Shown: piece after piece, positions 46,085-59,554 of the stretch
Position numbering within the stretch: position 1 is the first letter of the stretch
How the letters are laid out: every line of letters begins with the position of its first letter
From: Litsea cubeba
Lineage: Eukaryota > Streptophyta > Magnoliopsida > Laurales > Lauraceae
Direction of reading: 5' to 3'
DNA: 64,000 bases
Assembly: GCA_012931725.1 (NCBI GenBank)
Contig: CM022948.1
Coordinates: forward strand, 72,075,272 to 72,139,271
Notes under the pieces: generated by a model
The model's database searches: none
The model's input: the letters and a program-made list of their open reading frames with translations, nothing else
What the model was told of the DNA's origin: nothing
Made by a program: the position numbers and the translations under genes

Positions 46085-49000
46085 TCATCTTCCTTGGACA
46101 AGGCCACTGAAAACTTGGCTGTTTCCAGCAAGGGTAGCTTCCCACTCCACAGACGACAGGACGATCTGGGACAGGGAAATCACTACTTGCTTCATGTCAG
46201 GTCGAAGAATTGGATCTTCCTCCACGCATTGCCTCGCCAGCATGGCCACCTGAAGACATCACAGACACAAGAAAATATCAAGGTGAATACTAGAGTTTTT
46301 TCTTAAAATTCTGAAAAGATATTCTGTTTCTTGCAATAAAGATAAAAAGGTTGTGTAGTAGGAAACTGTTCTGTACAAGTATTTTCTTTATCTCAACATC
46401 GGGTTTTCACTGCTTCATATCATTGATACATTATTTTATATTGCGATGTTACAGTCAACGGTCCCTGAGATTTGTGTACATCTATAGCCCAACATATATA
46501 AAAAAACAAAAAAGATAAAAGACTTTCATTAATTTCATGCCCTTCTACAGTTGGTGTCTAAACAAGTGCTTAGCAGGGTGTTCATGTAAATTGAATGTAA
46601 AACATGTGACAAAAATTTGGACAAGAAAATGAGTGCAATATCTCCTTAACAGAAAAAAAAAAAAAAAAACCGCCATATCCTTGATATGTCATCGAAAACA
46701 ATGTCTGAACAAGAGCACAGAGGCATAAATTTCATAAAGCTTGAATCTAGAAGAAATGGGATAAGACTTTGGACAAGAAATAAGGAACATCTTTAGTGAA
46801 TAAAAGGGTAAGACAAGAATCCAAGAGGATTTTAATAGGAAGCATACAACTTGAAAAGAAAACTCGAAATAAGTGTTTTTTTTTTTAATTTACAAAAAAT
46901 AAATACATAAGAAAAGGAAAAAACTGTTTGATTTGTCATATAACATTATGATTTCTTTCTTCTTTTAGATAAACCAACAGTACGGGTGACACACTGGTTA
47001 CGCACCTCCCACTGGGGGAGCAGATTCTAGGGATCAAATTTCAGAGAATTGTACTGGTATCTTTTTATCTTACCTGAACTAATCATGTGATGACCATAAA
47101 TGAATAAATAAATAGACTAGATATGCTCACCTTGTATGCACAATCGTGAGGATATAAGTCCATCAGATTGGGATCAATGCATTGTTTTAAGCTCGCCATA
47201 CTCATTGAACTCGGACAGTTTCTTAGGGCTGCCAACATCTGAAAGTTCTCCATGTTAGAGAAGGCTTTTTAACCCATCAAAATGCATGCTCAAATATGTA
47301 TCAATGTTTACGGGCATTATGTAAAATCTAAAGCATTCACATGTATAACCTGTGCAAGTTTTGTCAACCCCAGCATTAAGCCGGCAATAGATAAAAACCC
47401 AATATGGCGATTGAACAAACAAATTCTCAAGCTCTGAAGTAAGCATGCTTTAGGGATAAACAAAATTTGAGTGTTAAGGGGTGCCTCAATGACCAGTTCC
47501 AGACTACCTTACTGAATGCATGTTACCAATTAAAAACCATTTCGAGCATGAAGCTCACATTTTCTTTTAATAGAAAATAGTATCATTTCAAGGTGCATAC
47601 CTTAGCACTGCCAGAGAAATATCCGAGGCTAAAGTTTATCACAATCATAAGGTTTTATCCAGCAATTCACATTTATAAATTGGCTTTTCCGCTCAAGAAA
47701 TACGCTTAAAAAGTAAAATGTACCAAAGATCAACCCATACTTCAAATGGACACAGCAGAAAGAGTATGAAAAAAGGAATGACAATTGAGAGAAACATTAG
47801 CTTGCTAGATGCTACGCAGACTAGAAACCATGCAAGCACAGAGGTGGGAAGATGAGGATGTCGTAAGCCAAGTAGAAATAAACCAGGTTGCCTGCAGCGA
47901 GCATGTGGCAAGTCATGCAGGCTGCTAGCCAGGCTAGAAGCTGCCCAGTCAGAACAATTCTCTGAATGAATTGACATGCAATTGCAGAAAGTTTTATTGA
48001 ACATGCATCAAATAATGATTTCAAAATTTGGTAGCCATAACTTCATTAAGGGTTGAGATGTTGCTAGAGAAAGGCACAAAGGATTTATTAAGCAAGGAGG
48101 AGACGTGAAATACTTGACACATTACTGTAGTCCTGGTACAAACAAGGTGTTTTTCCAATTTTCTGTCAAGGACATTCAAATTCCTATTATAGCCATAATT
48201 TCTCATGTTCCAAAAAATAAGAAACAAGGCTACCTCAAGATTATGTGCGTGGATCTGAAAATCAACTTTTTTAAATTCCCAGTCATCTTTTTTCATTTTC
48301 TTAAAAAACAAGTAGATGAAAGGATGGGGTGGACAGCTTCGATAACACTCAATGAAGAGCTTTTATATTTTTATTTCATTTCTTCTCCATTATTTACTTT
48401 TTATTCTGTGTTCACAGCCAAACAAATACACAATAACCTCGTCTCGTCTTTCTATTACCACAGAAAAATCTTGTCTGTGATTATTGTAAGAACTCTGTGA
48501 AAACAGTGGTTTTTTCCAAAATGGAATGAATCACTGTGTTATCCAATCACACAAAGCCATCACGTACAGATGTTTCACTTCAAATTTAAATGGATGCTGT
48601 TTTCTAATTCTTTTGAGTTTTACTACAGGAAGTAATATAAAGGATAGTGTATAGATGAATTCAAAGCTGTCACACAAAAGCTATTAATCTTTTGAGCCAT
48701 TTTTTTTTCTTTTTGAATCAATGATTAAAATTTTCCAGATAGGAAGGTGTTCTCTGTTGCAACAAGGTGGTGGCAAATTAGAGTAGTTTACATTTCCAAA
48801 ACCCAGCAAGAATATATGTGATTTGTATCATGCTTGGACAAGGAACTAAATTTGATGAATGAAATACTAGACAAACATAAATACCCAAGATGGGGCAAAA
48901 AACTTGCAGTGATGGAACTTACAATAGATACCAAGGAACGTCTTTCAGGATTGACTAACACCTTGCCCTCAGTTTTTGTTATTGCTTCCTTTCCCGATAT

Positions 49001-52000
49001 TAGCTCAAAAAGAACAACACCAAAGGCATAAACATCACTTTTCGTTGTGGCCAAGCCATCACTCAAATATCTGTTGAGAACCACAAGAATATATAAGTGA
49101 ATGGAAGCTCAGATAATTATTGAAGTTCCTAGTAATACAGTGCTTCTAGATCTGCTTACTCAGGAGCCAGATAGCCAAAAGTTCCAACAATTTTCGTCAC
49201 TGAGGCTTCACCTTCACTAGTTTTTCCAACAAGTTTTGCCAGCCCAAAATCTGAAATCTATACGCAAAAAGAATATCATAAATAAGATACAACTAAATGA
49301 TCAATAGAAACAAAATATACTCATCCAATCTAAATGGGTGAATACCTTGGCCCTGAAGGCACTGTCAAGTAAGATGTTGCTTGTTTTAATATCCCGATGA
49401 ACATAATGTGTTTTGGTGTGCTCGTGAATGTATTCCAGCCCTCGACCAGCATCAAGTGCAATCTGAACTCTAGAAATCCAAGGAAGGGATGTATTACCTG
49501 AACAGAGTGTTCACTAGCACAATGTGAGACCAATCCACAACATGCATCACACACAAGCACTCACGCAAGGACCTAATGTTGCATAACTAAAATGTTATAA
49601 ACGAGCACTGTGCCTCTGTGATGGTGCTTTGCAGGTGTGAGACGACTATTTATGTACTTCGAATGCATTTTTTAAGTCTGAACAAGAACTCACACCTCCA
49701 GATTTATAAGATGGTAGGGAAAAGATGCAAAGAACTAACTATACAATATTTTACTTGTATATTGGAATTATGTTCTTACATATGAGATTCCTCTCAATAG
49801 ATTTATCAAAAAAAAAATCTAATAAAATAAAAGGTTGACATCTTTTTTCCAAAGTTTTACCCCACAATATTGTACAAAGGTAGGAATAGGGTACTAGAGT
49901 CCGTCAAGGGTGTTTTTTTGCCTTCTCGCTTTTCATTAGAAATTTTTAAATGATGGAGCTTTTTTGCCTTCTCACTTTTCATTAGAAATGTTTAAATGAT
50001 GGAGCTTTTTATTTTTCTTTCAGTGTGAAATAGTACTTCTAATGATCTGTACATCTCACACCTCATGACCATATGGATGTGATTCACATGAAATCAAGAT
50101 TTTGATCCAACACAAGTCAAGCTTCTTCATCCAAAAGTGTTTATGTGAACTGATGGTTATGCTTTTGGTCCACAGATTTAAAGTAAGATCCAGCAATTGA
50201 ACTTTGGTTATTATAAAAAAGTAAAGTATTCGCTGGTAAATCTGTGATTCTCTGTAAATCCATCTTTAAATACCCACCCTATCATATGCTCCAAAGGCTC
50301 AGGCGGGCTGGGAAATTACTGATCTAAACACCACTTCTGCCCTAAATATCTATTCGAAAAAAATATTCTAATTAAAACAGTGATTATTATTACAGTTTTC
50401 ATTTTATATTATCTTTATTTTTCAAAAGCCACTTACTTCTACTTAGTTTCTGTACACTTGCATATTTCCACCCACTCGGTCATCTGTGCTTCTGACTCTG
50501 TTTCCCAACTTCCTTTGATTGGTGCAATGAAGAGCTGTAAGAAAGTCTTCCCCACTAGAATATCTACAACTTTACAGTTTGCAACATATGATGGATCATT
50601 ATGCTCCACTTCAAAGGCAACAACAAGGGTAATTGAGGGGGGTCAACTTTGTTAGTTTATCTCAAATGAGAAGACACGGGTGGTCCTGTCCCATGGAGTA
50701 AACTTTTATTTATTTTTGCTCTGGTAAACACAAACACCCAATCACTCACGCTACACAAGTCCCTATCCAACAGACCCAGGGATCGATCCCTAGTTTTATT
50801 TGTGGATAGTGAGATGCCTCACGGTCTCACCAATGGGCTACTAGGGGATTGGCAACTTGTATCTGTGTAGTAAACTTTTATTGAAATCGCATGCCCATTT
50901 TTAAATTGTGAAAGTGAAAGCACTACATCCTTTCATTGGCTGCTGACACAGGGAAGTGGACCACACAAATCAAGCCCCATCTCTTCATAAAGTGTGCCCA
51001 TCACTTGCCATCTTTTTTCTATAGCTTATTCCATGCACTTGGCTTTAGAAGGTTTACTTAATCTAAGAAACACTTGGTCTCAAGGAAGTACAAGAAAGAG
51101 GGGGGGAGTGAAATCCATAGTTGAAACATAATGTGCTGAGGCAAAATACAAGCCATGACCTTTCATTTGCTTCGAAATTAGTGATTTTTCTTCTCGCAGC
51201 ATGCAAAGTGGTACAGTTGAACTAATTTTATGAAAACGGGAATCACAGTATCATACCATCCCTCGGAATGTTTGAAGCAAGGAATGAAAACACGTTCAAC
51301 TCGATTTCAGCCCTACAAAGGTGTATGCAACTCAATGTGGCCTGACTGAATTGCATGCAACTCGATCAATTTCTTCTGTTGAGACTGAGAGTGCATGTGA
51401 CTTGATCAAATCAAGTCACCAGCAACTTAGTGCAGTCAAGTCAGATTCGATGTGTCAAGTCCGACTAGTTCGAACTCGTAACCTAGTCTGGCTTTAATAC
51501 CATGTCTTGTACAACAAGCCAATACATCCCAAAGACCAATCTACTTAACACAGTGGTGAACCAATTAAACATCAAATGAAGACAAATCTACTTAACACGG
51601 TGGTGAACCAATCAGACATCAAAACGAATATTTAGTCACTTGATCGGGACATAGGCAGCAGTAGACATCATTTCAATTCCAGTCTGCCATAAGTGCATTG
51701 CCATTTTTATTAAACAAAAAAAGTGAAGCAAGATCACTGAAACTGAATTAGTGAAAGCATAACATGATCAATTGGCAGATTTCACCAAGGACAGCTGAAA
51801 AAGAGTGTTAAGCCTTTAAAAAAGATCATCATTTCATATATGAATTTGCATTTTGTGTCTATTAAAGATGTATTTGCAAATTAGTAGTTTGGATGTGTAT
51901 TAAAGATGTGTCCAAACAAGCATAAAATCTCAAACTTAATACCACTAAAATTTCTGCATGCATGATATATTCATGAACTCTGCTCCTCTGTAAAGGATTG

Positions 52001-55000
52001 TACAGTGTAATCACAATGTACGTACAGTCCTAGACCCCTGCATAGGGGTCAGCAGAGGGCCTATTATTCACTCTGATGGTTAAGGCAGCAAAGGCAGCAA
52101 GCTGAAACAAATGTCCTTTTACTTTTACATGTCATGATGATCTCATACTATTAATCGTGTTAGCAGTCACCATCGCCATCATTATGATAGCATTATCCTA
52201 TCAATTTGGGGCTAAATGTTTTTTGGTGAAGATTTGGGGTTAAATGTTGAATCAACCAACATAGCCTTTGTAATAAAACGAACAGTTCCTACATACATCC
52301 AAAAAGAATAAGGATGTATGTTCTGAGTCTGACAGTGAGTACCTTGAGAGTCCCATGTTCTGAAAGTACCCATATCATTTATAGAGTATTCAGTACCATA
52401 TCCTTGCTAGTCGTACATATACATACATACATGTATATATATGGGAACAGGTCCTATAAGGAACGTCCTTACGGTCCGCATAGTTCGGAATGCCCACTGG
52501 GACCCACCTTATAACCCATCCAAATTGACCACACATTCACAACCCCCTTATAGGCACCGGATCCCATGAAGTTGCATGGATTCAAATGAACTAGACCGTT
52601 GGATATATATATCCAGTAGCTTGTGCTAAAGCATGGTAAATCTTAATAAGAACTTATGAAGCTTCACACAGTCAAGAACCTATATGCTTCAGATCAGGAA
52701 CATGTGATCTTACCTTTATTCTGAGGATCATGAATATGACTTTTAAGTGAACCCTTATGAGCATACTCATAAACAAGAAAGAGCTCGTCATCGCTTGCCG
52801 CATAACCAATCAATTCTACCTTGATAAAATAAAGTTGAACTCAGAGTCATTGATAAAATATATTGAAATTCTCAAAAAACAATTTCAAAAAAGTTGCAGC
52901 CACTTTTAAGCAAACAGGGAATCATACCAAATTTGTGTGATGAACTTTACAGAGAACTCTCATCTCTGCCATAAATTCCTTAGTTTTCATAGCAGTCATT
53001 CTTTTGATTGCAACATCCTATTGATTCAAAATTTTATTATTATGACATGGTAAAGGTGAACAACTAAAACTAGTACCATAAAGGGAAAAAAGGCTAAAAA
53101 TCCGAAGTAAACACAGACCTGGTCCCGAAGAACTGCATAATACACAGAACCATATGTCCCATGACCAAGAAGATTTGAATCGGAAAAACCATCAGTTGAC
53201 GAAAGAATTTCTTCATATGTGAAAACAATGGGCTTCTCCACATCAAATACATCAGTCACAATAGCTGCACAAATTAAATGAGAAATACAGAATCACACAT
53301 CTAAAGCTTGGAAGAGGTGAAAAACAGCCAGTGCAAGAAAGAACAGTTCAATGTCAACCGAAGGAAGTTCAAAGTACAATGGATAATATTATGTTTTCTT
53401 TAGCCACCAAAGAAGCACCGTGGTAAAGCAATTAATTGGAATTACAAAATTTCTACTAAAATTTTTCCACAAAACCAGTTTTCCGCTGCATGTACACAAA
53501 CGTGCCCTAAAACTTCTTAAGGTAAAATGTGCCCACTACCAAAAAGATAGGAGCAGATAGTTTTTAGAAAGGTCTGTTAGACAATAACCTTTTCGGACTC
53601 GGAACAAATAAAAAAAATTGTGCAGCTTAAACCAATGGAGGAAACCTTATAATCAACATTCAACAGTATAAATAGAGTGAATGTTATAAGGGCAAAGTTG
53701 ATGAGAAAGAATTGTGTGATCTACTGGTTAGTTTTGACACCTCTAGGAATATTTGTCTGGTGGTTGCCGGTATCTCCAGTAGTTTGCTTCCATGTCCCGG
53801 ACTTGCAGCACAGATATCTTCCTGAACCGCTACAAAAGCTTGTCCTCCCAAGAATGTGAAACTTATGAGAACTCTTTTCATCGGGATCTTTTGAATGACT
53901 CCCTGTGAAGCAAACCGAAGATTTGCACAATAAACAGATGAGTAGAACCACAAGTATCAGCACCATAACAACTCCCATGCTTCCCAGAACCCAGCCATAT
54001 GGGAAATGAGCTGAATGATGGTCTTGATTTACTGCAAAACCAGAAACATAATTAATTGACTGTATTTTCTTCATATCGAAAATGAATATAATTCTATCAC
54101 GATGACTAAAAATGAAAGAAGGCAATACTCAACCGAGTTACCATCTTGGCACAACAATAACTCCAAAATCCATACATAAAGAGAGGAAACATTAGAAGAA
54201 GAGGGTGAAGAAAAAAAGAGAACAACCATGTCAGTCTTACAGGACTTATGAGAAATGTGAATATGACTCATGAAAGGAACATTTTTCTGATGTCTCAGGC
54301 TTCAGATGTGTGAAACTAAAAAAGTGTACTATTCTTTCAGAGATCTAGAGAGCTGGTATGGTGGACAACACCATGGATATGGGATTATACAAAACACCTG
54401 ATTGGAAAATAGAATGGAGGTGTTTCTCTGCCATTGGATATTCAACTTGCTTATTCACATTTTTGTACTTCTGTAGTCCACTGATCAAAGAGTTGAAAGC
54501 TTGGAGCATGAGAATTTTTTAAAGAATCCCCAGTCCACTCAAAGTAACATGTAAAGAAATTAGTCATCAAAAGACGATGTATTTTCATAGCTTCACTTCC
54601 CTGTGTGATCCCATCCCTTCCAATTAAAATGATTGACTGGAACTACAGTCTTAAGATTTGACAGTTACTGTTTACTTCATTCCGAAATTCTGAAAAAATT
54701 GCAAAATGCAATGGCAGTTTCATATGCATTGCCATATCATTTCAAGAAATGGTTTAATGATTAGCGATAATAACAAGCATTTGCACTTAAAGCAGATGTG
54801 AGATTTAAATTTTTATCATGTCAACATGCTCAATTGGTCACGCCTGGACACGGAAGATGCTCACTATCTCAATAAGCAAAAGCTATTTGAATGAAGGAAA
54901 ATAGTGAGCCTGAAATTTATGAAAAATATATTTCCGCGCAGATAGCTCCTGTAAATTACCAGAAACATTTTATGAGCTTCCATGGCTATCAAGACTACTT

Positions 55001-57046
55001 TGGAAACTTTAGACAAACCCTTTATAATGGGTTTAATAACAAAAAAATAAATAAATAAATGTAAAGTTGCTATGAATCCCTGCTACTGCATACCCCAAAT
55101 TGTTGGTTCAGTTTTTAAATAATACTATTTTCAATAGAGCTTTTGTACACTGAATTTTTCCCTATTGAGAACAATTATAAGAACAAAGCACACCACCCAG
55201 AAATATGCTAACAGAAATTGCTATTCGCCATTCCACAGTTTCAAATAAAGGTAAGGGTGCTCTTGTATGGTCATTACTCATTAGACATCCGCGAAAGCAT
55301 GAAAAAAGCCTCAGATGAATTACGCCCACAGTTGTTATGGTCATGAGAGTCATATCCATAGAAAGTGTGAAAAATCTCACCTTCAGACATAATTTTGGCT
55401 CTTTAGGACCCAGTGGAAAAAAATGACATGTGGGCCCACAGTGTGGTCACCAAAGAACCAAAATAGTTATGTTGACCAAGACAATGGAAACAATTCCTCC
55501 ACTCACAATCAAAATGGGAGCATTGATTCAGGAGCCAGGGTTCACCGGCAAGTTACGAGAGAGAACCAACTGGTTGTATCCCACAACTCTATATACAGGG
55601 ACCCTACTAAGAGAAGTCTTCGTTGATAATACGAGTACAATGGTCAATATCAAACTCTCCGGATATCACCAGCTTCAGGGTATAGCTCTTTGATTATCAG
55701 GGGCGATTCATAAGATTTCCAACATTAAAGCTTCAAACAAATAGCAAAATCAAACAATGAACTGTCAGTACCTGAGATAGTGTAAATGGAAGGAGATGGT
55801 GCGGGCACCGGGGGCGTCTCTGTGGCTATAGGATAAGGGACACCAGGAACTACAAAAGAAAAATTATTGTCAGCAATGGAATGCACGCTTGATGATGAGC
55901 AAAACTCATATATCTAAGTTAAAATTTTCACCACACAAGCTCGATATAAGTATTCAAACAAGACTATTTGTTTGCAAATCCCTCCACAATTACTTAAAAG
56001 AATCCACACTGTTAACTTTATCCATCAACCGCACCCTACCTCATTACCAATGTGTTTGGATGACAACCTAAATCACGATTAGTTCCAACATTTAGCCAAC
56101 ACCCAGAACAGGTGTTTTTCTGTATCATCGTACATTTGAATCTCATCAAATACAGAAATCTCACTGGGTGAGAAACTTTCCCCCTTCCAAATCATTATCT
56201 ACAGTTCAGCACCAACAGTTTATATTGATTTTGGCAAATAAGTCAAAGAAAAAGAATCCAGTATCTCATACCATGTGACTCCAATTACTATTCTATCTTG
56301 CCTCATCCACTCATACACAGATGAGTTGATATCCATAAAATTCTAGCAAATATCAAAATGATTGGGATCTGGGGTATATTCAAAATGCATCCTAAATCAA
56401 CAAGCAGTTCCTAGAAGAGAAGAAAAACAACAGAGGCAATGGAAACAAACCTACCCGAATTGAGGGGTATGTAATAAACAGCCCCTACAGTTACATTTTC
56501 CGGATCAGCAATCCCATTCACAGTCTCAATACTATCCATGCTCACCCCAAACCGACTCGCCAGCGATTCGATTGTATCCCCATCATTCATCACATAGCTC
56601 AACAAATAATTCCACAACCTACTCGAACACCCGCACACGAGATGCAGAGAAACCACGGCCCCCAACCGCGCTCTTCTCGTCCAGTTGGGCGCAAGCGCAA
56701 GACCTCCATAAGCCTCCGTCACCATCTTGTACACAGATCCCTCCTCCTTTCTCACCGTAAAAGTGGTGTTGGTGAGATACTTGTTGGTCGGAGAAGAGCA
56801 GGAGCAGTTCTTCTTGATGAAAAGGTAGCCATGGCTGTTGTCCTCGACCGTTACGTCCGTCGGCAAGACGTCGAACATGCTCTGAATCTCTGCGAGGGTG
56901 TGATGCGGATCAGGGTTTAGGGCGAGGAAGGAGGTGCAGAGGCGGGTGGTGTCGGAGCAATTCAGAGGCGTTGGGGAAGCAAAAGAAGATCTTTGCAGCT
57001 CAAGGAGCATGAGAAGAATGAAAATAGGCATTTGTAAGAGCTTCAT
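46085..57046 (-). CDS. LYK3: LysM receptor-like kinase (At1g51940/LYK3 class), with frameshift in exon 10
   Basis: Plasma-membrane receptor kinase of the chitin/LysM signalling family. Minus-strand exons: 57046-56455, 55849-55772, 54031-53741, 53264-53119, 53017-52928, 52819-52714, 49497-49346, 49257-49160, 49070-48923, 47240-47131, 46249-46085. Residues 1-25 form a signal peptide. The ectodomain has KKNCSCSS and VCGCSS cysteine pairs and a clear LysM (YVMNDGDTIESLASRFGVSM). A membrane span lies near 236-258. The kinase is complete in motifs: GHGTYGSV (about 355), VAIK Lys374, HRD Asp470, DFG Asp488 and APEYL. The C-terminus is EWEATLAGNSQVFSGLVQGR. Exon 10 is 110 nt, and its A-run (CTAAGAAAAACTG) is two bases too long for the family reading ALRNCPSS. 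As written, translation stops about 6 codons later, losing the end of the C-lobe. The corrected length would be 657 aa. This could be an assembly error, allelic pseudogenisation, or escape through an alternative donor. Confidence 0.93.
49914..50009. repeat. 47-bp tandem duplication
   Basis: Two adjacent copies contain TTTTTGCCTTCTC(G/A)CTTTTC and AAATGATGGAGCTTTTT. They are almost identical. Confidence 0.85.
50698..50882 (-). mobile_element. tRNA-derived SINE with 13-bp target duplication
   Basis: GTAAACTTTTATT occurs at 50698-50710 and 50870-50882, flanking a 159-bp insert. Read on the minus strand, the insert has a box A-like TAGCCCATTGG, a box B-like AGGGATCGATCCCTGGG about 45 bases later, and an A-rich 3' end (GCAAAAATA) against the duplication. 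This is the structure of a pol III SINE inserted by LINE-type target priming. Confidence 0.75.
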
Positions 57047-57332
57047 TAGGGTTTTTAATGAAAAATCGAAGTCGAATAGGATCAAAATGTCGATAGGATT
57101 ACAATCAGAGATGAATGAAGATCTGATCACATAAAACAAGTGGGGGAATCAAACAAACAGTTTTGAGATTTTGCTCGAATTGGATGAAATCACCACCAAA
57201 CGGGTGATGAATTTGGGAGTTTGGAGGAGGGATTTGGGAAGAAACGGAAGGAGATGAAGATGGAAGAGTAACGGATTGGATTGCAGATGAGAGAGAGATT
57301 AAGAAGAGATTTAGAGGAAATAAATGATGAGA

Positions 57333-57354
57333 ACGTAACGTAACGTAACGTAAC
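57333..57354. promoter_or_regulatory. AACGT pentanucleotide repeat with four ACGT cores
   Basis: ACGT occurs at 57333, 57338, 57343 and 57348, about 290 bases upstream of the receptor-kinase ATG. ACGT is the core bound by plant bZIP factors and it reads the same on both strands. The array may be a regulatory cluster or only a short simple repeat. Confidence 0.3.
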
Positions 57355-57844
57355 CGAACCGGAGAAGAAGAGAATGATATGGAAGTTTCGGAGGGGAGTG
57401 AGAAGTGAAGAAGCTTCAATGAGCAGCAGATGAAAGTGGCGGGGAGAGATATTTGGCTATGGACTGGCGAAATGGCCCCTGTTTTGGCCATGTATTACGA
57501 AACTATCCCTTGTTTTTAAGTAGTAGCTTTGGCCTTTTTGTAATTGTCTCGTTGACGACATTTATACTTGTTAGTTAGTTAGTATCAATCAGTAGCTTCA
57601 TAATGGAGCCGATTAGGCTGTGAGGCTTTCACCAAGGAGAGATCATGCATAAAGAAAAAAAAAAGTCTTGTAATTTTTTTTGAATTAGTGCCGCTCAAAA
57701 TAAAAGTCCTATCTAGTAAATGAAATATCTTATATTGTATTTTTATTGGAAGTCGTTTTCACCGTTAGATTGACGGTCTAATAGAAAAAAAAATGTGATT
57801 GTAGGCTTTGGAATTCAACTTATTTCACTCAGAATCTCTCTTGA

Positions 57845-57925
57845 GGTAGAGTCTCATGAGATCTCGAGTTGAGTCAAACTCACAACACATTGTGATCCTA
57901 ACCAGCTGAGCCATAGTGAGGCGAG
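57845..57925 (-). mobile_element. tRNA-derived SINE relic
   Basis: The minus strand reads TATGGCTCAGCTGGTTAG (57897-57914), a close match to a tRNA box A region. GAGTTTGACTC (57871-57881) follows as a degenerate box B. No tRNA fold or target duplication was established. Confidence 0.35.
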
Positions 57926-59372
57926 TAGCCATTGGACGTGGGATTTGATTTCTTATAGTTTTTTTTTACCAATTTCTTATTTAATAATCTTAGCTGATAT
58001 ATTGTGAGTTGTAAGAGTCTAAACATATTGTTTAGATGAATCCATGTGCATACGAGATCCAAGATGAACAGGACGGGTCTCTTTTACAAGCACTGTGATA
58101 CTAAGGAGTTATGCATATTCAATGTCATAGTTTTCATTAAACATTCAATTTAATGGTAGGATAAATTTCATTTGATGTAAGATATGAAGATGTACAACAT
58201 GCCTAGAGGGAATTGGGGAAACCTAGCTGAGGGTATTTTGAATTGAGTTGCAAATGGGTTGGAATTTAGCAAAGTAATTTTGAGAAAAATAAAATACTTT
58301 TAACATAAAGCCTTCTTTCCATTTCTTTATCTAAAATCAATGTCCATAATGACACTCCTGTATTCCCCCGACATGCTCTCCCTCAGTGTTACTAAATTCA
58401 ATGTCCGCATTAAATAAATAATTAAAATCACCTTTAATTACATGTGGAGTGGACACACCTAAATTGTCAAGTCAATGTAGAGCTACCAAAAATTGTACAA
58501 ATGATGGCGGTGTCGGTCCAATGTAACTCATCCACACGCACATGCATGTGGGGTCCACTTCAAATCTACTAAACCTGGATCAACCACCTTGCAAATAAGA
58601 CTCAAAGATTTGAGCACTTACCTACTTTGCCCCTCAAGTCCATCTAAATGGACCAAGCAAGACCAAAACATCCATCCATTTGTTTACCATCCCGAACCAT
58701 CTAACCATATTGATGACCAAATATGGATAGGTCTAATTTTAGATTTACCTGGCTCGGATCCTTAGCATCTCCCTCAAATTTTTTTTGAGTGAAATGAAAC
58801 AAGTGCGAACATCTGTAGTGGAACTGATCTATAAAAAATAAATCTTTTTATTTGTTAGATGTCCTAAATTTCTAGCATAACAGGAATGGTCATGTAGTAT
58901 AAAATCTTGAACCACCCATATGAGAAATTCCCAAGAAGCTGGTAAAGGTGGTGACAACATTGCAAGGGTTTTTGCTCATTGCTGATGATACTATAATAAG
59001 AAATACAACAAGGGCAATTTAGGTATCTTGCTTTCCTTCCTGTTATTAGGTTATCGATAAAAGCACGGCACAAGTTGCGAGACAGAGAGGCAGGCAACTG
59101 CAATTTGCAGGGGAGTCAAAGGGTCTCCAACTGTGTCAGGTGACTCAGGTACATCATGCGCAAAATCGGCGATTAATGCAGACAAATCGGGATCCACTTG
59201 AATGCCCATTTAAATATATGAATTAGGTTACCCGTGATATCGTTTGCTCAAAGATATCGCGATATCTAACTAAAACGGTACTTTCCTGATATTTTCATGC
59301 TATTCTCAAATTTTGCTAAAACTTGAAAATAGCATTGTAAATTTCAGTAGAAATGAAAAAAAAATTATATAT

Positions 59373-59554
59373 ATAAATAGGGGGAGTATTCCTATACAAT
59401 CTATCCCTCAGCGGGTGAATAACGACACTTCCATTTTATGAAAGTTTCAAGTATATAAGGAGTATTTCCTATGTACTTGAAACTTACCAAAAAGGGGAGT
59501 GTCTCTTACCTTATGGTGAGGGATAAATGTATTCGAATATTTTCTTATAAATAG
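59373..59554. mobile_element. Foldback MITE with 8-bp target duplication
   Basis: ATAAATAG occurs at 59373-59380 and 59547-59554. Between them, 166 bp form one imperfect hairpin. The left arm words TATCCCTCA, ACACTTCC and AAGTTTCAAGTA reappear as reverse complements on the right (TACTTGAAACTT, GGGAGTGT, TGAGGGATA). No ORF. The duplication is AT-rich, so chance similarity is possible, but the hairpin is clear. Confidence 0.6.

Larger units (their letters stand above)
49498..52713 (-). other. Intron 6 of the LysM receptor kinase (3216 bp)
   Basis: Large intron between the N-lobe and the catalytic loop. It contains a tRNA-derived SINE (50711-50869), a 47-bp tandem duplication (49914-50009), a 53-bp-type duplication near 51528-51620 and a dispersed repeat related to one at 62.2 kb (about 52440-52600). 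No gene was recognised in it. Confidence 0.75.

Noticed and set aside
57845..57925. Functional tRNA gene
   Set aside because: Box A is good but box B is degenerate and no cloverleaf can be drawn; a SINE relic is more likely.
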